From assembly GCA_015492115.1 (NCBI GenBank), contig WGFS01000035.1, positions 1-9,702 of the forward strand: a DNA stretch of 9,702 nucleotides, written 5' to 3'. A program made the translations under genes and the position numbers. Below are positions 1 through 3,567 of this stretch, one piece after another. Source of the DNA: Aquificaceae bacterium. GTDB taxonomy: Bacteria; Aquificota; Aquificia; Aquificales; Aquificaceae. The notes below the pieces were generated by a model. That model saw nothing but the letters and a program-made list of their open reading frames with translations. It ran no database searches and was not told where the DNA came from. The first letter of the stretch is position 1; the number at the start of each line of letters is the position of its first letter.

Positions 1-119
1 ATGTAGAGCTTGAGGTAGAGCTAATAGCACCGGTAGCACTTGAGGAAGGTTTAAGGTTTGCGATAAGGGAAGGTGGAAGGACGGTAGGAGCTGGTGTCGT
101 TACCAAAATCCTTGATTGA
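1..119 (+). CDS. tuf: Elongation factor Tu, C-terminal end (partial)
   Basis: Only the last 38 codons are present; reading starts in phase at base 3 and ends with TGA at 117-119. The peptide begins VELEVELIAPVALEEG and continues into RFAIREGGRTVGAGVVTKIL, the hallmark C-terminal strands of EF-Tu domain 3, the beta-barrel that with domain 2 binds the aminoacyl-tRNA. EF-Tu is the GTPase that delivers aminoacyl-tRNA to the ribosomal A site. The GTPase domain lies upstream of the window, so nothing can be said about it. The gene sits 10 nt before rpmG and its stop overlaps the rpmG Shine-Dalgarno sequence, so the two are probably co-transcribed. Identification is by motif recognition and is very secure; which tuf copy this is, if there are two, cannot be told. 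Confidence 0.96.
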   Translation, partial: VELEVELIAPVALEEGLRFAIREGGRTVGAGVVTKILD

Positions 120-129
120 GGAGTGAGAT

Positions 130-282
130 ATGGCTCGGGAGATTATCACACTCGCTTGCACCGAGTGCAAGAGGAGAAACTACACGACCACAAAGAACAA
201 GCAGAAGCACCCCGAGAGGCTTGAGCTCAGGAAGTACTGCAAGTGGTGCAGAAAGCACACCGTACACAGGGAGGTAAAGTAA
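130..282 (+). CDS. rpmG: 50S ribosomal protein L33, zinc-ribbon form
   Basis: A 50-aa basic protein starting MAREIITLACTECKRRNY, the usual length for bacterial L33. It has two CxxC pairs, C10/C13 and C37/C40, so it is the zinc-binding (C+) form of L33 rather than the cysteine-less form. L33 is a small component of the large subunit near the E site. The ATG at 130 is preceded by GAGGAG (118-123), which overlaps the tuf stop codon, at a suitable 6-nt spacing. The TAA stop (280-282) is followed after one nucleotide by the mature 5' end of tRNA-Trp. It is too short for many ORF callers but unambiguous by motif and by its place in the conserved tuf-rpmG-tRNA-secE order. Confidence 0.97.
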   Translation: MAREIITLACTECKRRNYTTTKNKQKHPERLELRKYCKWCRKHTVHREVK

Positions 283-283
283 A

Positions 284-356
284 GGGGCAGTAGCTCAACT
301 GGCAGAGCGCGGGACTCCAAATCCCGCGGTTGGGGGTTCGAGTCCTCCCTGCCCCG
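284..356 (+). tRNA. trnW: tRNA-Trp (anticodon CCA)
   Basis: The 73-nt sequence folds as a complete cloverleaf. The acceptor stem pairs GGGGCAG (284-290) with CTGCCCC (349-355), 7 of 7. T8-A9 is followed by a D stem GCTC/GAGC (293-296/305-308), with an 8-nt loop containing the conserved GG at 301-302. The anticodon stem CGGGA/TCCCG (310-314/322-326) closes the loop CTCCAAA, giving anticodon CCA at 317-319 for the UGG codon. The variable loop is 5 nt. The T stem (332-336/344-348, one G-U pair) closes the loop TTCGAGT. The discriminator is G356, which is G73, a known identity base for bacterial TrpRS. The 3' CCA is not encoded: the next bases are CAT. It lies inside the protein operon, 1 nt after rpmG and 15 nt before secE, so it must be cut out of the mRNA. 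Confidence 0.97.
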
Positions 357-371
357 CATTGGAAGGGAGCG

Positions 372-566
372 ATGAAGAAACTCAAGGAATTCCTACAGGG
401 TGTAAGGTCAGAGCTAAGAAGGGTGGCGTGGCCGGACAAAAATCTCATCACAAAGGCTACCATAAGTGTTATAATTTTCTCTTTGGTCGTAGGAGTTTAT
501 CTCTGGGTTTTGGACCTTGCTTTTACTAAGATATTGTCTCTCATATTTGCGTTGAGAGGAGCTTGA
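372..566 (+). CDS. secE: Preprotein translocase subunit SecE
   Basis: A 64-aa single-pass membrane protein of the SecYEG channel, which clamps SecY in the cytoplasmic membrane. The N-terminal amphipathic part (residues 1-28) carries the conserved SecE signature ELRRVAWPDK (residues 14-23). One hydrophobic segment follows at about residues 29-53. This is the short, one-helix form found in most bacteria, unlike the three-helix 127-aa E. coli protein. I chose the ATG at 372 because GGAAGGGAG (361-369) precedes it. A longer reading from TTG at 330 would start inside the tRNA T arm and is rejected. The TGA stop shares its A with the ATG of nusG, which implies translational coupling. Confidence 0.95.
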   Translation: MKKLKEFLQGVRSELRRVAWPDKNLITKATISVIIFSLVVGVYLWVLDLAFTKILSLIFALRGA

Positions 567-1291
567 TGGAAGAGAAACAGTGGTACGCTCTTCAGGTTGA
601 GGCGGGTAAGGAAGTTGCAGCCAAGGAGAACTTCCTGAAGGTCTTGGAGCTTGAAGGCTTAAAAGATCTTGTGGAGCAGGTTGTTGTTCCTGCGGAGGAG
701 AGGGTGGTTATAAGAGCTCAGGGAAAGGAGAAGTACAGGCTCTCTCTCAGGGGAAACAACAGGGACATAAGCGTGCTTGGGAAGAAAGGTGTTACCACCT
801 TCAGGATAGCGGACGGGCAGGTTAGCGTGGTTGAGACGGTTGAAGGTGATGACTGCCTCCAGGCACCGCCTATATCCAAGCCCGGTCAGAAGCTCGTCTG
901 CAAGGACAACAGGACTGAAGCGAAGATAATTCTGGACAACAAGATGTTCCCCGGATACATACTGATAAAGGCTCAGATGAACGACAAGCTCCTCAGGGCA
1001 ATAGAGAAAACGCCCCACATATACAAGCCCGTCCTGGTGGGGGGCAAGGTTGTTCCCCTCAAAGAGGAGGAGGTAAACAGGATACTTGAGCAGGTTCAGA
1101 GGGGTGTGAAGACAAGGAAGGTTGAGTTTGAGAAGGGGGACCAGGTGAGGGTAATAGAGGGTCCCTTCATGAACTTCACGGGAACGGTTGAGGAGGTACA
1201 TCCTGAAAGGGAGAAGCTCACGGTTCTGATAAGCATATTCGGAAGGCTTACACCCGTTGAGCTTGATTTTACCCAGGTTGAGAAGATTTAG
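566..1291 (+). CDS. nusG: Transcription termination/antitermination factor NusG with inserted domain
   Basis: NusG binds the beta' clamp helices and beta lobe of elongating RNA polymerase, suppresses pausing, and links to Rho or ribosomal S10. This protein has 241 aa, against about 180 in E. coli. The NGN domain is split: residues 1-45 (with KQWYALQV near the start) and about 123-175 (with the conserved FPGY at 128-131) are separated by an inserted domain of about 75 residues. The KOW domain is at about 186-241, containing EKGDQVRVIEGPF and ending in DFTQVEKI. The insertion matches the extra domain known from Aquifex aeolicus NusG. The start is ATG 566, which overlaps the secE stop; GAGAGGAG (554-561) precedes it at a rather short spacing. 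The in-frame TTG at 563 is too close to that site. The TAG stop is part of the rplK Shine-Dalgarno sequence. Confidence 0.97.
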   Translation: MEEKQWYALQVEAGKEVAAKENFLKVLELEGLKDLVEQVVVPAEERVVIRAQGKEKYRLSLRGNNRDISVLGKKGVTTFRIADGQVSVVETVEGDDCLQAPPISKPGQKLVCKDNRTEAKIILDNKMFPGYILIKAQMNDKLLRAIEKTPHIYKPVLVGGKVVPLKEEEVNRILEQVQRGVKTRKVEFEKGDQVRVIEGPFMNFTGTVEEVHPEREKLTVLISIFGRLTPVELDFTQVEKI

Positions 1292-1303
1292 GAGGCTTGA
1301 GAT

Positions 1304-1741
1304 ATGGCTAAGAAGGTGGTAGGAACTATTGAGCTGATGCTCCCTGCTCAGCAGGCATCTCCCGCACCACCTGTTGGTCCTGCTCTCGGTCAGCACGGTG
1401 TCAACATAATGGAGTTCGTCAAGCAGTTCAACGCTGCGAGCAAAGACTTTGAACCCGGGACGGTGGTTCCCGTTGTGATAACCGTCTATCAGGACAGGAG
1501 CTTCACCTTCATAATGAAGACTCCTCCTGTATCTTACCTGCTGAAGAGAGCTGCTGGGATAGAGAAAGGTGCTTCAGACCCAAAGAGGCAGAAGGTGGGT
1601 AAGGTCACCCTTCAGCAGGTGGAGGAGATAGCCAAGACCAAGCTCAAGGACATGAACACCGATGACCTGAAGTCCGCTATGAGGACTGTAGCGGGAACCG
1701 CGAGAAGCATGGGCATTGAGATAGAAGGCTGGAAGGAGTAG
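1304..1741 (+). CDS. rplK: 50S ribosomal protein L11
   Basis: L11 binds the GTPase-associated centre of 23S rRNA at the base of the L10-L12 stalk and contacts elongation and release factors. The 145-aa length is close to the usual 141-144. The N-terminal domain (1-70) shows the proline-rich signature SPAPPVGPALGQHGVNIMEF (residues 19-38), the region where thiostrepton-resistance changes map in other bacteria. The C-terminal rRNA-binding domain (about 72-145) ends with the conserved GTARSMGIEIEG. The residues just before the signature are PAQQAS where most bacteria have PAGxA, so a usual glycine is replaced by glutamine. The start ATG is 8 nt after AGGAGG (1290-1295). rplA follows after 4 nt. 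Confidence 0.97.
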   Translation: MAKKVVGTIELMLPAQQASPAPPVGPALGQHGVNIMEFVKQFNAASKDFEPGTVVPVVITVYQDRSFTFIMKTPPVSYLLKRAAGIEKGASDPKRQKVGKVTLQQVEEIAKTKLKDMNTDDLKSAMRTVAGTARSMGIEIEGWKE

Positions 1742-1745
1742 TGCC

Positions 1746-2474
1746 ATGGCGAAGAGAGGAAAGAAGTATTTAAAGGCTCTTGAACTCTTTGACAGGAACA
1801 AGACCTACACCGTGGAAGAGGCTGTGGACATCATAAAGAGGATGTCTGAGGTCGCTGAAAGGGGCTTTGACGAGACCGTTGAGCTGTCAATGAGGCTGAA
1901 CGTTGACCCCAAGTACGCTGACCAGATGGTAAGGGGTTCGGTAGTCCTCCCCCACGGACTCGGTAAGCCCATAAAGGTTCTCGTCCTCGCTGAGGGTGAG
2001 GATGCCAAGAAGGCTGAAGAGGCAGGCGCGGACTACGTAGGTGGAGAGAACCTCATAAACAAGATACTCAAAGAGGAGTGGATAGACTACGATGTGGTTA
2101 TAGCGACACCGGAGGTGATGCCCAAGGTTGCCAAGCTCGGTAGGATACTCGGTCCCAGAGGTCTGATGCCAAACCCGAAGACGGGAACTGTCACCAAGAA
2201 CGTTGAGCAGGCTATAAAGGATGCCAAGAAGGGAAGGGTAGAGTTTAAGGTGGATAAGGCTGGAAATATACACATGCCCGTAGGCAAGGTCTCCTTTGAT
2301 AAGGAGAAGCTCGTAGAGAACCTTTACACAGCTATAGACGCTGTTGTGAGGGCTAAGCCTCCGGGAGCAAAGGGACAGTATATAAAGTCAATAACCGTTT
2401 CTACCACTATGGGACCGGGTATAAAGATAGATATACCTGAAACAATGAAGAAGCTGCAGGAGCTTGCAGCTTAA
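1746..2474 (+). CDS. rplA: 50S ribosomal protein L1
   Basis: L1 forms the mobile L1 stalk of the large subunit that moves deacylated tRNA out of the E site. In E. coli it also represses its own operon by binding the rplK-rplA mRNA. The 242 aa compare with 234 in E. coli. Domain I is built from the N- and C-terminal parts (about 1-70 and 160-230) and includes the rRNA-binding TVELSMRLNVDPKYADQ (residues 44-60) and the closing segment SITVSTTMGPGIKID (215-229). Domain II (about 71-158) contains the signature LGPRGLMPNPKTGTV (135-149). ATG 1746 lies 7 nt after AAGGAG (1733-1738), which is within the last codons of rplK, so coupling to rplK is likely. No L1-binding mRNA mimic was identified by eye. 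Confidence 0.97.
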   Translation: MAKRGKKYLKALELFDRNKTYTVEEAVDIIKRMSEVAERGFDETVELSMRLNVDPKYADQMVRGSVVLPHGLGKPIKVLVLAEGEDAKKAEEAGADYVGGENLINKILKEEWIDYDVVIATPEVMPKVAKLGRILGPRGLMPNPKTGTVTKNVEQAIKDAKKGRVEFKVDKAGNIHMPVGKVSFDKEKLVENLYTAIDAVVRAKPPGAKGQYIKSITVSTTMGPGIKIDIPETMKKLQELAA

Positions 2475-2486
2475 AGGAGAGGAGCT

Positions 2487-3035
2487 ATGGCTGAAGAGGT
2501 GAGAAAGAGTCTTTTAAGGAAGAAAGAGCTGGTGGCTTCTTACAGGGATAAGTTCCAGAGGTCAAACGGCTTTGTGGTCTTCTTCAACTTCCAGGGTATA
2601 GATGCCTACCCTTTCTCAGAGCTCAGAGCAAAGGTTAGGGCTGTTAACGGAGAGATAGTTGTGGGCAGGAACACACTGCTTTACAGAGCCTTTGAGGACA
2701 CACCCCTTGTTGACCACAGGGATCTGTTCATAGGTCCGAGCGCTGCCCTCTTCGCCTACGGGGATGTGGTCACCGCTACGAAAACCCTGATTGAGTTCCT
2801 GAAAGAAGCCTTTGATAAGGAGTACAGGGATAAGCTCAAGGGTGGTCTTCTCAACAACAAGTACATGACCCCCGAGGATGTTGTCGCCTTGGCTGAGCTC
2901 CCGAGCAGGGAGGAGCTGGTCGCGAAGCTCATGGGTGTCCTTATGGCGCCCGTGACACAGCTTGCAATGACGCTCAAGGCTGTGCCCCAGAAGCTTGTTT
3001 TAACTTTGAAAGCTATAGAGGAACAAAAATCTTAA
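2487..3035 (+). CDS. rplJ: 50S ribosomal protein L10, long-helix form
   Basis: L10 anchors the stalk: its N-terminal domain binds 23S rRNA beside L11, and its C-terminal helix carries L7/L12 dimers. The N-terminal globular part (1-135) shows VGRNTLLYRAF (residues 59-69) and FIGPSAALFAYGD (81-93), both typical of the family. The C-terminal helix runs from about residue 139 to 182 and is 10 residues longer than in E. coli L10, the state linked in thermophiles to three L12 dimers instead of two. Total length is 182 aa against 165 in E. coli. The ATG follows a doubled purine-rich site, AGGAGAGGAG (2475-2484), directly after the rplA stop; the upstream AGGAG has the better spacing (7 nt). rplL follows after 12 nt. 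Confidence 0.96.
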   Translation: MAEEVRKSLLRKKELVASYRDKFQRSNGFVVFFNFQGIDAYPFSELRAKVRAVNGEIVVGRNTLLYRAFEDTPLVDHRDLFIGPSAALFAYGDVVTATKTLIEFLKEAFDKEYRDKLKGGLLNNKYMTPEDVVALAELPSREELVAKLMGVLMAPVTQLAMTLKAVPQKLVLTLKAIEEQKS

Positions 3036-3040
3036 GGAGG
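3034..3040 (+). promoter_or_regulatory. Ribosome binding site of rplL merged with rplJ stop
   Basis: AAGGAGG lies exactly 7 nt before the rplL ATG at 3048 and begins inside the TAA stop of rplJ. It fixes the ATG as the rplL start over the in-frame TTG at 3042, which would have almost no spacing. It is one of the strongest sites in the window, in keeping with the several copies of L7/L12 needed per ribosome. Confidence 0.88.
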
Positions 3041-3047
3041 TTTGGTT

Positions 3048-3437
3048 ATGGCTACACTCACCATTGACGAGATCGTTGACGCTATCAAGAACATGAGCGT
3101 TCTTGAGGTTGCGGAGCTTGTTAAAAAACTTGAGGAAGAGTTCGGTGTTTCCGCAGCCGCGATGGTGGCAGCAGCTCCAGCCGCAGGTGCTGCCGGTGCA
3201 GGTGCAGGTGCCACTGCGGAGGAGAAGACCGAGTTTGACGTTATACTCAAGTCTCCCGGCGGTAACAAGATACAGGTGATCAAGGTTGTCAGGGAGATAA
3301 CCGGACTCGGACTCAAAGAGGCAAAGGAGCTCGTTGACAACGCACCCAAGCCCATAAAAGAAGGTGTCACCAAGGAGGAGGCTGAGCAGATAAAGTCCAA
3401 ACTGGAAGAGGCTGGAGCAGAGGTAGAGCTCAAGTAA
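3048..3437 (+). CDS. rplL: 50S ribosomal protein L7/L12
   Basis: A 129-aa acidic protein (E. coli 121 aa) that forms dimers on L10 and recruits translational GTPases such as EF-Tu and EF-G. Residues 1-33 are the helical dimerisation and L10-binding domain (DEIVDAIKNMSVLEVAELVK). Residues 34-58 are an Ala/Gly/Pro-rich flexible hinge (AAAPAAGAAGAGAGAT). Residues 61-129 are the globular factor-binding domain with VIKVVREITGLGLKEAKELV (78-97) and the closing EEAGAEVELK. The start ATG is set by the AAGGAGG site 7 nt upstream. The TAA stop is followed immediately by an in-frame TAG. This is the last gene before the only sizeable intergenic gap of the window. Confidence 0.97.
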   Translation: MATLTIDEIVDAIKNMSVLEVAELVKKLEEEFGVSAAAMVAAAPAAGAAGAGAGATAEEKTEFDVILKSPGGNKIQVIKVVREITGLGLKEAKELVDNAPKPIKEGVTKEEAEQIKSKLEEAGAEVELK

Positions 3438-3472
3438 TAGTGGATTACACCCGTACAACTTCTTTAGGAGAC

Positions 3473-3500
3473 AGGGCATTCCGAAACGGGGTGCCCTTTT
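3473..3500 (+). terminator. Hairpin with short T-run: attenuator or partial terminator between rplL and rpoB
   Basis: Bases 3473-3483 pair with 3487-3497 over 11 continuous pairs (nine Watson-Crick, two adjacent G-U) around an AAA loop, followed by TTTT (3497-3500) and then CTG. This has the form of an intrinsic terminator with a weak T-run, so partial read-through into rpoB is likely. In E. coli an attenuator at the same place lowers rpoBC expression relative to the ribosomal protein genes; here the role is inferred from position and structure. Confidence 0.75.
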
Positions 3501-3505
3501 CTGCG

Positions 3506-3534
3506 TTTACGACTTTGTGTGTTAAAATTATAAA
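3506..3534 (+). promoter_or_regulatory. Candidate sigma70-type promoter for rpoBC
   Basis: TTTACG (3506-3511, 4 of 6 to TTGACA) and TATAAA (3529-3534, 5 of 6 to TATAAT) are separated by 17 nt, the optimal spacing. They lie just after the hairpin, in a stretch clearly richer in A/T than the surroundings. A start near 3541 would leave a leader of about 27 nt holding the rpoB ribosome binding site. The match is good but short and found by eye; chance A/T richness cannot be excluded. Confidence 0.5.
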
Positions 3535-3553
3535 TTTGCCACTAAATATCTTT

Positions 3554-3559
3554 AAGGGG
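3554..3559 (+). promoter_or_regulatory. Ribosome binding site that decides the rpoB start
   Basis: AAGGGG ends 8 nt before ATG 3568. The alternative in-frame GTG at 3559 overlaps this site and could not use it, so ATG 3568 is preferred. The protein then begins MKNIALPRKFFGRREE, which lines up with known beta N-termini. Confidence 0.75.
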
Positions 3560-3567
3560 TGGAAAGT

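Noticed and set aside
330..371. A longer SecE starting from TTG at 330.
   Set aside because: The 14 extra codons lie in the tRNA-Trp T arm and acceptor stem. The ATG at 372 has its own good ribosome binding site and gives a normal SecE N-terminus.
659..1396. A 245-codon open frame on the minus strand over nusG and the start of rplK.
   Set aside because: It is antisense to two certain genes, has no recognisable motif, and its peptide is Leu/Tyr-rich low-complexity of the kind produced by the reverse complement of purine-rich coding DNA. Rare TTA, CTA and TCA codons on the + strand explain the lack of stops.
3160..3225. GC-rich GCAGC/GGTGC repeats in rplL as a possible repeat element.
   Set aside because: They encode the Ala/Gly/Pro hinge of L7/L12 and are fully explained by the protein.
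3463..3480. A Shine-Dalgarno-like TTTAGGAG followed by ATT, suggesting a small leader peptide before rpoB.
   Set aside because: No ATG, GTG or TTG follows at a proper distance, and the only candidate is a rare ATT inside the hairpin stem. It is treated as chance.
3539..3562. CCAC pairing with GTGG around the rpoB ribosome binding site as a riboswitch-like sequestering hairpin.
   Set aside because: Only 4 bp with a 16-nt loop; it would not be stable at high temperature.
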